From Phytophthora sp. 'mugwort' (Eukaryota > Oomycota > Peronosporomycetes > Peronosporales > Peronosporaceae), in NCBI GenBank assembly GCA_033558025.1, contig JAUCEF010000070.1, positions 1 to 47,597 on the forward strand: a stretch of DNA of 47,597 nucleotides, written 5' to 3'. The notes under the pieces were generated by a model that did not search any database, was not told the DNA's origin, and was given only the letters and a program-made list of their open reading frames with translations. Both the position numbers and the translations under genes were made by a program. This document shows positions 1 through 11,679 of the stretch, piece after piece. Positions within the stretch are counted from its first letter, which is position 1, and every line of letters starts with the position of its first letter.

Positions 1-1
1 T

Positions 2-571
2 TATGCATCAGTTGCTCATATGAATTTTATAATATTGGGTATTTTTTCTTTAACTATTCAAGGATTAGAAGGTAGTATTATTCAAATGATTAGTCATGGT
101 TTAGTATCGAGTGGTTTATTTTTTTCAATTGGATGTTTATATGATCGATATCATACAAGATTTATTAATTATTATGGTGGTTTAGCACATACAATGCCTT
201 TATTTTGTATTGCATTATTTATTTATGTATTAGCAAATATGTCTATTCCAGGTTCAAGTAGTTTTGTGGGTGAAATTCTTATTTTAACTGGAGTTTTTGA
301 AGATAATACTACAACAGCTGTTTTTGCGACAATTGGTATGTTTTTGGGTGGGGTATATTCTTTATTATTTTATAATCGAATTTGTTATGGTAATATTCAA
401 AATATTTATTTAAAAATTTATTATGATTTAACTTATCGTGAATTTTTAATTCATTTAATATTAATTATAAATATCTTTTTATTAGGTTTATATCCTAAAA
501 TTTTTGAAAGTTGTATGCATGAAAGTGTTTCAAAAATTTTAATACATATTGATTTTTCTTATTTTTATTAA
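2..571 (+). CDS. nad4: NADH dehydrogenase subunit 4, 3' part only (contig start)
   Basis: The reading frame enters from the window edge and codes for the C-terminal part of the complex I proton-pumping subunit ND4. It is identical to the end of the full gene at 41380-42855, so it is the same gene seen again through the terminal redundancy, not a paralogue. The segment holds several membrane helices and ends with TAA, followed by trnE. The ATG at base 20 is internal and is not a start. Confidence 0.95.
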   Translation, partial: YASVAHMNFIILGIFSLTIQGLEGSIIQMISHGLVSSGLFFSIGCLYDRYHTRFINYYGGLAHTMPLFCIALFIYVLANMSIPGSSSFVGEILILTGVFEDNTTTAVFATIGMFLGGVYSLLFYNRICYGNIQNIYLKIYYDLTYREFLIHLILIINIFLLGLYPKIFESCMHESVSKILIHIDFSYFY

Positions 572-595
572 ACAAAATTTTTTGTTTAATAAAAA

Positions 596-667
596 GCCCT
601 TTTAGTCTAATGGTTAGGACATTACCTTTTCACGGTAAAAATACGAGTTCAATTCTCGTAAAGGGTA
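596..667 (+). tRNA. trnE: tRNA-Glu (UUC), first copy
   Basis: The cloverleaf has a 7-bp acceptor stem (596-602 with 660-666), a T arm with TTCAATT loop and anticodon loop TTTTCAC, giving anticodon TTC. It is identical to 42880-42951. Confidence 0.93.
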
Positions 668-746
668 TAAAAAATATATATTTGATATATTTTGGTAATT
701 ATAATAATTTATAATTATTAAATAATATGATAATTTAATAACCTCT

Positions 747-2274
<1,528 letters not shown>

Positions 2275-2478
2275 TATAATTATTTTTTTATTAATAAAAA
2301 ATAATTATAATATTTTGTAAATAAAACATAACAGATAAAAATTAATTATTTTCTATATAGAAAATAATTTTAAATATTATTCTAATATTAATTTTTTAAA
2401 AAATATTTATTCTTTAAGAAGAATTATTTTAAAATTATTATTATATTTTTAAATAATTTAAATTTATTTTATTCTATT

Positions 2479-4473
2479 ATGTTATTATTAACTTTAATTT
2501 TTTTACCTTTTTTAGGTTCAGTAGCTTCTGGATTATTTGGTTTTTATATTGGCCGTAAAGGTTCTGTATTTATAACCACATTAACAACTTTTTTAAGTTG
2601 TCTTTTTTCATTTATTATTATATATAATTCAATTACAAATGAATATGAGTATATTATTTATATTTCAAATTGGATTAATAGTGGTTTATTTAATTGTAAT
2701 TGGTGTTTTTTATTTGATAGTTTAACTATGATAATGTTAATTGTTGTAACAAGTATTTCAACTTTAGTTCATTTATATTCTTCTAAATATATGGATCATG
2801 ATCCACATTTATCTAGATTTATGTCATATTTATCACTATTTACTTTTTTTATGATTATATTAGTTACAGGTGATAATTTTATGCAAATGTTTGTTGGATG
2901 GGAAGGTGTTGGTTTTTGTTCATATTTATTAATTAATTTTTGGTTTACACGTTTACAAGCGAATAAAGCAGCTATAAAAGCTATGTTAGTTAATCGAATT
3001 AGTGATTTAATCTTATTATTAGGTGTATTAACTGTTTTTTATAATATTAGAACTATTGAATATTTTAGTACATTTGCAGCAATTTCTATTGTTAAAGATT
3101 TTAAATTTATTTTTTTTAATTATATTTTAAGTATTATTGATGTTGCGTGTATTTTAATTTTTATAGGTGCTATGGGTAAATCTGCTCAAATTTTTTTACA
3201 TTTATGGTTACCCGATGCTATGGAAGGACCTACGCCGGTTTCGGCATTAATCCATGCAGCGACTATGGTAACTGCTGGTGTTTATTTAATTGCACGTTGT
3301 TCACCAATGTTTGAATATTCAATGTTTTCTTTAAAAGTTATTACAATTATTGGAGCTTCTACAGCCTTTTTCTCAAGTACAATTGGTCTAGTACAAAATG
3401 ATTTTAAAAAAATAGTTGCCTATTCTACTTGTAGTCAATTAGGTTATATGTTTTTTGCTTGTGGATTATCAAATTATCCTTTAGCTATTTTTCATTTATC
3501 AAATCATGCATATTTTAAAGCATTATTATTTTTATGTTCCGGTGCTGTAATTCATGCTATGGGTGATGAACAAGATATAAGAAAAATGGGTGGTTTAAGA
3601 AGAATTTTACCTTTTACTTATATAATGTTTTTAATAGGTTCATTATCTTTAATGGGTTTTCCTTTTTTAACTGGTTTTTATTCTAAAGATTTAATATTAG
3701 AAGTTGCATTTTCAAGTTTTAGTGAAACAGGTCATTTTGCTTATTGGTTGGGTACTATTGGTGCATTTTTTACGGCATTCTATTCAACACGTTTATTATT
3801 TTTTGCTTTTTTAAGTGAAACTAATGCCTATAAAAATGTTATTAAAAATGCACATGATGTTCCATTAGAAATGGGTATTCCTTTAGGAGTTTTAGCATTT
3901 GGTAGTATTTTTATAGGTTATATTTCTAAAGATATGTTTGTTGGGTTAGGTTCAAATTTTTGGAATAACTCAATTTATATAAATCCATTTAATAATCAAA
4001 TGATTGATGCTGAATTTTTACCAACATTTTTTAAATTATTACCTGTTATTTTAAGTTTTTGTGGCTTATTTTGTGCCTTTTATTTATATTTTTTTAAATT
4101 TAGATTTTTATATAACTTAAAAATTTCAAAATATGGTCTTTATTTTTATAATTTTTTAAATAGAAAATGGTATTTTGATAAAATTTATTATGAATTTATT
4201 AATCAATATATATTAAAAGTTGGTTATAATGTAACATATAAAATGATTGATAAAGGTTTAATTGAAATGTGTGGTCCTTTTGGTTTAATAACCGTTTTTT
4301 CTTTCTTAAGTCAAAAAATAATTTTATTACAAACAGGTTATATTTATCACTATTCATTATTAATGTTAATTAGCATTATTTGTTTAATAAATATTATTTT
4401 TTTTTCTATTATTTATTTTTTTAATATTATTACTATTTTATTATTTTTATTTATTTTTTTATTAATTAAATAA
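2479..4473 (+). CDS. nad5: NADH dehydrogenase subunit 5 (first copy)
   Basis: This 664-residue ORF is identical in translation to nad5 at 44765-46759. It encodes the large antiporter-like proton-pumping subunit of complex I, with the family stretch 'LHLWLPDAMEGPTPVSALIHAATMV' split as LHLWLPDAMEG and PTPVSALIHAATMV around residues 235-260. It is present here because of the terminal redundancy and is intact in both copies. Confidence 0.97.
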   Translation: MLLLTLIFLPFLGSVASGLFGFYIGRKGSVFITTLTTFLSCLFSFIIIYNSITNEYEYIIYISNWINSGLFNCNWCFLFDSLTMIMLIVVTSISTLVHLYSSKYMDHDPHLSRFMSYLSLFTFFMIILVTGDNFMQMFVGWEGVGFCSYLLINFWFTRLQANKAAIKAMLVNRISDLILLLGVLTVFYNIRTIEYFSTFAAISIVKDFKFIFFNYILSIIDVACILIFIGAMGKSAQIFLHLWLPDAMEGPTPVSALIHAATMVTAGVYLIARCSPMFEYSMFSLKVITIIGASTAFFSSTIGLVQNDFKKIVAYSTCSQLGYMFFACGLSNYPLAIFHLSNHAYFKALLFLCSGAVIHAMGDEQDIRKMGGLRRILPFTYIMFLIGSLSLMGFPFLTGFYSKDLILEVAFSSFSETGHFAYWLGTIGAFFTAFYSTRLLFFAFLSETNAYKNVIKNAHDVPLEMGIPLGVLAFGSIFIGYISKDMFVGLGSNFWNNSIYINPFNNQMIDAEFLPTFFKLLPVILSFCGLFCAFYLYFFKFRFLYNLKISKYGLYFYNFLNRKWYFDKIYYEFINQYILKVGYNVTYKMIDKGLIEMCGPFGLITVFSFLSQKIILLQTGYIYHYSLLMLISIICLINIIFFSIIYFFNIITILLFLFIFLLIK

Positions 4474-4533
4474 AAATAATAAAATATGTATCTTTTAAGA
4501 TATAATTATAAATTTATATAATTTAAATACATT

Positions 4534-5245
4534 ATGGATTTCGAAACAATTTTCTTTTATACTTTTTCAACTATAGCTTTAACTTCAGCTATATTTGTAA
4601 TATATTCTACAAATACAATATATTCTGCATTTTTTTTAATATTAGTTTTTACTAATTCAACTGGATTATTATTAATTTCTGAAATTGAATTTTTATCAAT
4701 AATGTTAATTATTATTTATGTAGGAGCTATTACTGTATTATTTTTATTTGTTATTATGATGCTAGATGTTAATGTTTTAATTGATAAAAATAAAATAAAA
4801 AATAATTTTGGTTATTTACCAATTATTTTTTTAATTAGTTTTATTTTTTTTTTTAGAAACGTTTGTTATGTTTAGTAAAGTTTTTACATCATATTACCAT
4901 TTAATAAATAATTCTTTTTTTACTCAAAAAGTAAATACTTTATTTTTTTTTCACGATAGTATGAAAGGTACTTTTGAAATATTTGTTGATGTCAAACCCT
5001 TTTTAAAAAATTTTATCTATCAATTAGATACTATTACAAATATTGAAACAATTGGACAAATTTTATATAGTTATTATGCTTTTTTTTTTTTAGTTGCAGG
5101 TATTATATTATTAATAGCTTTAATAGGAGCGGTTACTTTAACTAAAAAGGAAAAAAAAAAATTTTTAAAACAAAATATTTATAAACAACTTTCACGAGAT
5201 GCATTAAAAGCTATTTTTAATGTATATTCAGATAAAACTGTTTAA
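4534..5245 (+). pseudogene. nad6: nad6, contig-end copy with one extra T (probable sequencing error)
   Basis: This is the same gene as nad6 at 46820-47530, but the T run at 4844-4854 has 11 T where the other copy has 10. That splits the protein into ORFs 4534-4875 and 4868-5245. The intact copy reads 236 codons. A single homopolymer indel in a contig-end repeat is best explained as read error. Confidence 0.9.
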
Positions 5246-5262
5246 TTCTTAATAAAACTAAA

Positions 5263-5335
5263 ACAATCTTAACTTAATTGGTAGAGTATTAGCCTTCTAA
5301 GCTTTAAAATCTTGGTTCAAATCCAAGAGATTGTA
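5263..5335 (+). tRNA. trnR: tRNA-Arg (UCU)
   Basis: The 7-bp acceptor stem (5263-5269 with 5328-5334) and the T arm CTTGG/CCAAG are clear. The anticodon loop CTTCTAA gives TCT, which reads AGA/AGG. The anticodon stem has one outer T-T mismatch. This is the last gene of the plus-strand unit that starts at nad7. The copy at the right end of the window is cut off. Confidence 0.9.
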
Positions 5336-5363
5336 ATTAGTTTTATTTAAAAATTTCATTCTT

Positions 5364-5419
5364 AAAAAAAAAATAATTCAATTATTTTTATAATATAAAT
5401 AATAAAATTTAAATTTTTT
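5364..5419 (+). repeat. 56-bp dispersed repeat, copy A (inverted relative to 8958-9013)
   Basis: The reverse complement of 8958-9013 matches this segment with two mismatches by eye. Both copies sit in the two long non-coding spacers that flank the orf137-cox1-tatA-cox2 block, in opposite orientation. The segment includes a small palindrome (AATAATTCAATTATT). Confidence 0.8.
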
Positions 5420-5716
5420 AAGAAATAATAAATTAAAAAAATCAATTTTTTTCAATAAATATTCTAAAAAATATAAGAAGAATGCGTTCACTTACAAATT
5501 TAATATAAATACAGAATATTATTATTGCTAATTCTATAACTTTTAATCAAGATGGTTTAACATAAGTTATTGATGACATAAATATTTAAATAGATTAATT
5601 TTTATTAAATACTCAATAACTAAAATTAAATTAATATCAACATAGTTATAATTTAAAATCACATAATTAGTTTTTAATTGGTAAAAATTTACATAATGTA
5701 TATATTGTATATCTAG

Positions 5717-5744
5717 AAACCTATTTAACAAATTAAATAGGTTT
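5717..5744. terminator. Hairpin followed by T-run at the end of the nad7-to-trnR unit
   Basis: Bases 5717-5727 (AAACCTATTTA) pair exactly with 5734-5744 around a 6-nt loop, and on the plus strand a T run follows. It lies where the plus-strand genes end and two bases beyond the stop of orf137 on the minus strand, so it separates two converging units. In mitochondria such hairpins may mark 3' processing more than intrinsic termination; which applies here is inference. Confidence 0.5.
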
Positions 5745-5746
5745 TT

Positions 5747-6160
5747 TTAGCCATCTTCTTTAAAAATAGAAATTAAAATTTTAATTAAATGAGTCATCAT
5801 TTTTTCAAATTCTTGTGGATTATCTTTTAATAAATGTCTTGGATGAATAGTTAGTTTTAATAATTCTAATAAATTTAATCCAGCCGCCCTTTTTTCAGGT
5901 TCACGTAACATTTTTAAAACAACTTGTTTTATTTGATTGAAAGTTTCATCATCGACGATATTCCTTAAATCCTGTAATGCAGAAACTATTGGAAAATCGC
6001 TATTGAAATAAATTAAAAAAATAGTTAAACCTAAAATAAAAAAGGCACCTATTATAAATATTATATATTTTATATAATTTGATGTTTGTTCTTGTGATTC
6101 GTGTTTTTCAATATTATTGTTGTCATTGTTTAAGTCTATTAAAATATTTTCGATATCCAT
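5747..6160 (-). CDS. Unidentified membrane-anchored protein, orf137
   Basis: This 137-codon ORF is downstream of cox1 on the same strand. I do not recognise it. Residues 1-27 are polar and rich in Asn/Asp/Glu. Residues about 30-50 form one strongly hydrophobic helix (YIIFIIGAFFILGLTIFLIY). The rest is a soluble, probably helical domain (DDETFNQIKQVVLKML, then LLELLKLTIHPRHLL). Several codons in the last third are richer in G+C (GCG, GCC, CGT-type) than in neighbouring genes. A single-span anchor with a matrix or intermembrane domain is the most that can be inferred. It could be lineage-specific or a fast-evolving known subunit. Confidence 0.7.
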   Translation of the reverse strand: MDIENILIDLNNDNNNIEKHESQEQTSNYIKYIIFIIGAFFILGLTIFLIYFNSDFPIVSALQDLRNIVDDETFNQIKQVVLKMLREPEKRAAGLNLLELLKLTIHPRHLLKDNPQEFEKMMTHLIKILISIFKEDG

Positions 6161-6402
6161 AATTATAATTTAAATTATTTTATTAATAATTAATTTGTTA
6201 TTAATTAAATTTTTATTTGATTTAATTTTTGAGATTTAATATTTTTTTTTATTTAAATTTTACTAATATTTTTTTCTCTTAAATAATATAAAAATTTTAA
6301 ATTTTTATAAAACACCGTAAAACGGTATTAATTAAATTAAAAATTTTTAATATAATTATTAATAAAGATTAATTTAATTATTAATAATTATAAAAATTTT
6401 TT

Positions 6403-7881
<1,479 letters not shown>

Positions 7882-7991
7882 TTATTTATATTTTTAAATT
7901 TTATTTTAAATGCAAAATTATATATTTTATTTTTAAATCAAAAAAAGCGTTGGTTTTTTTAATTTTTTATTATCAAAAAAATAAATTATTT

Positions 7992-8090
7992 TTATTTATT
8001 GAAAAATTGTTTGATTTTATTAATTAATTTTTTAATATCAGTAAATAGTAATAATATTAAAAAAATTATACCAATGATTTTAAATACCAT
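7992..8090 (-). CDS. tatA: Candidate TatA, small pore-forming subunit of the Tat translocase
   Basis: A 32-codon ORF, ATG to TAA, fills the gap between cox2 (13 bases upstream) and cox1. Residues 3-16 are a single hydrophobic helix and the join reads LLLFTDIKKLINKIK. This matches the TatA plan of a short N-terminus, one transmembrane span, an F-G type hinge (here F-T) and an amphipathic helix beginning with KKL that carries Lys at intervals. Bacterial TatA has the same LLFGxKKL core but is about 90 residues long, so this would be a minimal form. The window also encodes TatC (24494-25237), which gives it a partner. The family call is inference from a very short sequence; a chance ORF or another tiny membrane subunit is possible. 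Confidence 0.6.
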   Translation of the reverse strand: MVFKIIGIIFLILLLFTDIKKLINKIKQFFNK

Positions 8091-8103
8091 AAAAATTTTT
8101 TAA

Positions 8104-8880
8104 TTATATATTAAAATCAAAATTGATTTTATTTTTTAACCAAATTAAATAATCTTCTAATGAAACAGCTTCTACAACAATAGGCATAAATCCATGATTT
8201 ACTCCACAAATTTCACTACATTGTCCATAAAAAACACCTTCACGTTTAATAAACATTGATGTTTGATTTAAACGACCAGGACAAGCATCTAATTTTATAC
8301 CTAATGAAGGTATTGCCCATGAATGTAAAACATCTGAAGCAGTAATTAATACTCGAATATGACTATTAGTTGGAACAACCACACGATTATCAACTTCTAA
8401 AATTCTAAATTGACCTATTGCTAAATCATCTTCTTGAATCATATAACTATCAAAAATTAAAGGTTCATCAGAAAATTCTAAATTATCTGAATATTCATAA
8501 CTCCAATACCATTGACTACCAATTACTTTTAAAGTAATAATAGGATCAATTACTTCATCCATTGAATATAATAAAGCAAAAGATGGAATAGCTACCGTTA
8601 ATAAAATTAAGGCTGGAATAGAAGTCCAAATAATTTCAATAGTAGCACCATGTACAATTGTTGCTGGAATTTTATTTTTTTTTTCATCAAAAAGAGTAAT
8701 AACTCTAAATAACATCCAACAAACAAATACAGTAATCATAATTAAAAAAAACATTAAATCATGATGAAAATTAATAATACCTTCCATAACAGGTGTTGCT
8801 GGATCTTGAAAACCTAATTGCCAAGGTTCAGCCATATCTAAAAAAGTGAATTGATTATTTATATAATTTATTATTGTCAT
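8104..8880 (-). CDS. cox2: Cytochrome c oxidase subunit 2
   Basis: This 258-residue complex IV subunit accepts electrons from cytochrome c through its CuA centre. Two membrane helices (about residues 40-62 and 82-105) are followed by the cupredoxin domain. The aromatic patch [10 protein letters not shown] is at 121-130, and the CuA ligands His186, Cys221, Glu223, Cys225, His229 and Met232 are all present. The gene is continuous and not split as in some algae. Confidence 0.99.
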   Translation of the reverse strand: MTIINYINNQFTFLDMAEPWQLGFQDPATPVMEGIINFHHDLMFFLIMITVFVCWMLFRVITLFDEKKNKIPATIVHGATIEIIWTSIPALILLTVAIPSFALLYSMDEVIDPIITLKVIGSQWYWSYEYSDNLEFSDEPLIFDSYMIQEDDLAIGQFRILEVDNRVVVPTNSHIRVLITASDVLHSWAIPSLGIKLDACPGRLNQTSMFIKREGVFYGQCSEICGVNHGFMPIVVEAVSLEDYLIWLKNKINFDFNI

Positions 8881-8957
8881 AATATACTTGAAATTTATTA
8901 TTTTATTTAATTTTTAATATATACAAAATTAAGAGTTTTTGAATATTAATATTCAAG

Positions 8958-9013
8958 AAAAAATATAAATTTTATTATTTATATTGTAAAAATAATTGAA
9001 TTATTTTTTTTTT
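8958..9013 (-). repeat. 56-bp dispersed repeat, copy B
   Basis: This is the inverted partner of 5364-5419, with two mismatches. Together the two copies bracket orf137, cox1, the TatA-like ORF and cox2. Confidence 0.8.
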
Positions 9014-9331
9014 TTCTTAAAGAATATAAAATTTTTTAAAAATTAAAATAATTTATATTAAATAATCATATTATTTTTAAAATGTTTTTATATACAATAA
9101 TAAATATTAATGTAGAATATAATAAAAATGAAATAATAATTATTTAAAGAGTATTCATTTAACGATTAATCAATAATATTAACTAATAAATTAAAATTAT
9201 TTAATATTGAGAATGTTTTCTTAATATAAACATTAATTAATCTGTTTATGAATATTTTTTTAGGAATAATGGAGTAATTTTAAAATTGAATATTTATAAT
9301 AATATTTTTATTTTAAACATATAAAACTATA

Positions 9332-9472
9332 TTTATTATAAAATATTATAAATCTAAATTTAAATTCCCTTTGATTAAAAAGTATTTTAAATAAAATTTT
9401 ATTTTTATAACTTGAATTTAATTAATTTCAGATATTATAAAATTTTTTTGATTTATAATATTTTATAATAAA
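9332..9472. repeat. Region bounded by a 23-bp perfect inverted repeat
   Basis: Bases 9332-9354 are the exact reverse complement of 9450-9472, so the enclosed 141-nt segment can fold behind a 23-bp closing helix. The right arm ends on the base before trnW. This may be a processing or termination structure for the rns-trnW transcript, or a structured RNA. Confidence 0.65.
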
Positions 9473-9544
9473 CAGGAAAAATGGGACTTGAACCCATAAC
9501 AATAATTTTGGAGACTATGATTTTACCAATTAAACTATTTTCCT
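9473..9544 (-). tRNA. trnW: tRNA-Trp (CCA)
   Basis: Acceptor stem AGGAAAA/TTTTCCT, T arm ATGGG/CCCAT and anticodon loop CTCCAAA give CCA, with G at the discriminator position. CCA reads only UGG, in line with genes that translate cleanly with UGA as a stop. Confidence 0.93.
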
Positions 9545-9572
9545 AAGACTTTTAATTTTAATTTAAGAATGC

Positions 9573-10190
9573 TTAAAGATCTCTTCCAGACACAGGTTCC
9601 CCTACGACTACCTTGTTACGACTTCATCAAAGTTACTAACCACTTTTTAGGAATTATAATTTATTTTATAAAAATTTTAAATTATTTTATTTAAATAATT
9701 ATTAAATTTTATAAAAGAATTAAAAATTATTTTAAAAACAATCAACTTCCCTGATGTGACGGGCGGTGTGTACAAAGTCCAGTAACATATTCACCGCAGC
9801 ATGCTGTTCTGCGATTACTAGCGATTCCAACTTCATAAGGGCGAGTTTCAGCCCTTAATTCGAACTAAGATAATTTTTGAAGATTTGCTCCAACTTATAT
9901 CATTATTGCTTCTCATTGTAATTATCATTGTAGCACGTGTGTAGCCCAACTCATAAGGGCCATGAAGACTTGACGTCATCCCCACCTTCCATTAACCTAT
10001 CATTAATTTTTTCATTAGAGTACTTTTATCTATTTATAATAAATTAGTAACTAATCATAGGGGTTGCGCTCGTTAAAGGATTTAACCAAACATTTCACAA
10101 CACGAGCTGACGACAGCCATGCAACACCTGTTTTTTATATAAAAATTTTAAATAAAAATTAGCAAGAGTTGGTAAGGTTCTGCGCGTATT

Positions 10191-10222
<32 letters not shown>

Positions 10223-11085
10223 TAGACTCCCGTCAATTCCTTTGAATTTCAATCTTGCGATTATACTTTTCAGGCGGAGTGCTTAACGCGTTAGCTGTTA
10301 TATCTAAAAATTCTAAATATTAGCACTCATCGTTTACAGCATGGACTACCGGGGTCTCTAATCCCGTTCGCTACCCAAGCTTTCGTTTCTCAGTGTCAGT
10401 ATATACCCAGATAATTGCCTTCGCCATAGGTCTTCCTTCTATTATCAACGTATTTTATCACTCCAATAGAAATTCCATTATCCTCTATTTATACTCCAGT
10501 TTATCAGTTTTGAAAAAATGTATAAAGTTGAGCTTTAATTTGTTTCTTTCAACTTAAAAAACTACCTACAAACCCTTTACGCCTAATCATCCCGAATAAT
10601 GCTCGCTCCTCCCGTATTACCGCGGCTGCTGGCACGGGTATTAGCCGGAACTTCTTTTTTAAGTACTGTCATTTTCCTCCTTAATGAAAGAGCTTTACAA
10701 CCTAATTAGCCGTCATCACCCACTCGGTATTGCTGGATCAAGCTTCCGCTCATTGTCCAAAATTCCCCACTGCTGCCTTTAAAAAAGTTTGGGCCGTGTC
10801 TCAGTCCCAATGTGGCTGATCATTCTTTCAAACCAGCTAAAGATAATAGGCTTGGTTGTCTATTAAACTACCAACTACCATAATCTTGCGCAAACTCATC
10901 TTTTAACGTTAAAAACTTTAATTAATTTATTCAGTATTTTTATAAAAATAATTATTCTGAATTAAAAGGTAGATAATTCACGTGTTACTCACCCGTTCGC
11001 TATGTTTTAAAAACATTCAACTTGCATGTGTTAAGCATACCGATAGCATTTATTCTGAGCCAGGATCAAACTCTATTTAAGTTTT
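9573..11085 (-). rRNA. rns: Small subunit ribosomal RNA
   Basis: This is a bacterial-type SSU rRNA of the mitochondrial ribosome. Conserved blocks seen on the reverse strand are the 5' GAGTTTGATCCTGGCTCAG near 11070, the 530-loop block GTGCCAGCAGCCGCGGTAAT at 10616-10635, and GTACACACCGCCCGTC at about 9758-9773. The 3' end reads about CTGGAAGAGATCTTT and lacks the CCTCC anti-Shine-Dalgarno. Both ends are estimates from alignment by eye and may be off by 10-20 bases. It is followed by trnW and preceded by trnY on the same strand. Confidence 0.95.
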
Positions 11086-11445
11086 ATATTAATTATTTAA
11101 TATTAATTTTTAAAATAACAAATATTTAAAAATTTAATATTATAACATTCTTATATTAATTTTTGTCTTATATTGTCTTATATTGTCTTATATTGTCTTA
11201 TATTGTCTTATATTGTCTTAAAGGATTAAAATTTTTTAATTTTTAAAAATTCAATTAGTTATTAATAAAAATTTCTTTGTATCACGAAAAAAAAATATTA
11301 TTTTTTGAAAAGGATCCCCCCCTAAATATGTTTTTGAATTTTTTGTTGAAAAGATAAATATCTTTTTAACTTAACTATTTAAAGATATTTTATCTTTTTA
11401 TCCTTTTTTTAATTTGTTTATCCTTTTTTTTTTTTAGATCTTTAT
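11086..11445. other. Non-coding region between trnY and rns
   Basis: About 360 bases without a supported gene, upstream of rns. It holds a 10-bp tandem array (11165-11220), an isolated C7 run next to GGATC (11312-11322), and T-rich direct repeats (TTATCC followed by long T runs, near 11397 and 11419). It is a plausible regulatory or origin region; that is inferred from position and composition. Confidence 0.6.
11165..11220. repeat. 10-bp tandem repeat, about 5.6 copies
   Basis: The unit GTCTTATATT repeats exactly five times and ends with a partial GTCTTA. It lies about 80 bases upstream of the rns 5' end in minus-strand sense. Copy number is likely to vary between strains. Confidence 0.95.
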
Positions 11446-11529
11446 TGGAGAAAGTAGGATTTGAACCTACGTAGAAAATATTTCAACAAATTTACAGTCT
11501 GCCGCTTTTAACCACTCAGCCATTTCTCC
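11446..11529 (-). tRNA. trnY: tRNA-Tyr (GUA)
   Basis: A class II tRNA with a long variable arm. Acceptor GGAGAAA/TTTCTCC, T arm with TTCAAAT loop and anticodon GTA within CTGTAAA. Confidence 0.93.
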
Positions 11530-11546
11530 TAAAGATATTTTAAATA

Positions 11547-11618
11547 TGTGATTAATGGGATTTGAACCCATAATATTTACTTGGAAGATAAAGGATTTAC
11601 CAATTAATCTATAATCAC
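11547..11618 (-). tRNA. trnG: tRNA-Gly (UCC)
   Basis: Acceptor GTGATTA/TAATCAC, T arm ATGGG/CCCAT and anticodon loop CTTCCAA, giving TCC. It reads GGN codons; a second trnG with GCC is nearby. Confidence 0.92.
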
Positions 11619-11679
11619 GTATATTTTTATTGTTTAAAAAATGTTTATTATTGTTTTAAAAAAGAAAAAGTGGAATAAA

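Larger units (their letters stand above)
5336..5746. other. Non-coding spacer between trnR(UCU) and orf137
   Basis: About 410 bases with no ORF I can support. It holds a 56-bp segment (5364-5419) that recurs inverted at 8958-9013, and a hairpin at 5717-5744 just outside the orf137 stop. The middle part (about 5480-5590) is less A+T-extreme than its surroundings, with 'GAATGCGTTCACTTAC' at about 5480. I looked for 5S rRNA or RNase P RNA signatures there and could not support either. Confidence 0.6.
8881..9472. other. Long non-coding spacer between cox2 and trnW
   Basis: About 590 bases, nearly all A and T, with no supported ORF. It holds the second copy of the 56-bp repeat (8958-9013) and a 23-bp inverted repeat pair (9332-9354 with 9450-9472) that ends exactly at the trnW 3' end. 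It is the longest non-coding stretch of the unit and is a candidate for promoter or replication control, which I infer only from position. Confidence 0.6.

Noticed and set aside
5480..5590. Possible 5S rRNA or RNase P RNA in the trnR-orf137 spacer
   Set aside because: The region is less A+T-extreme, but I could not find the conserved loop sequences of either RNA; covariance-model searches would be needed.
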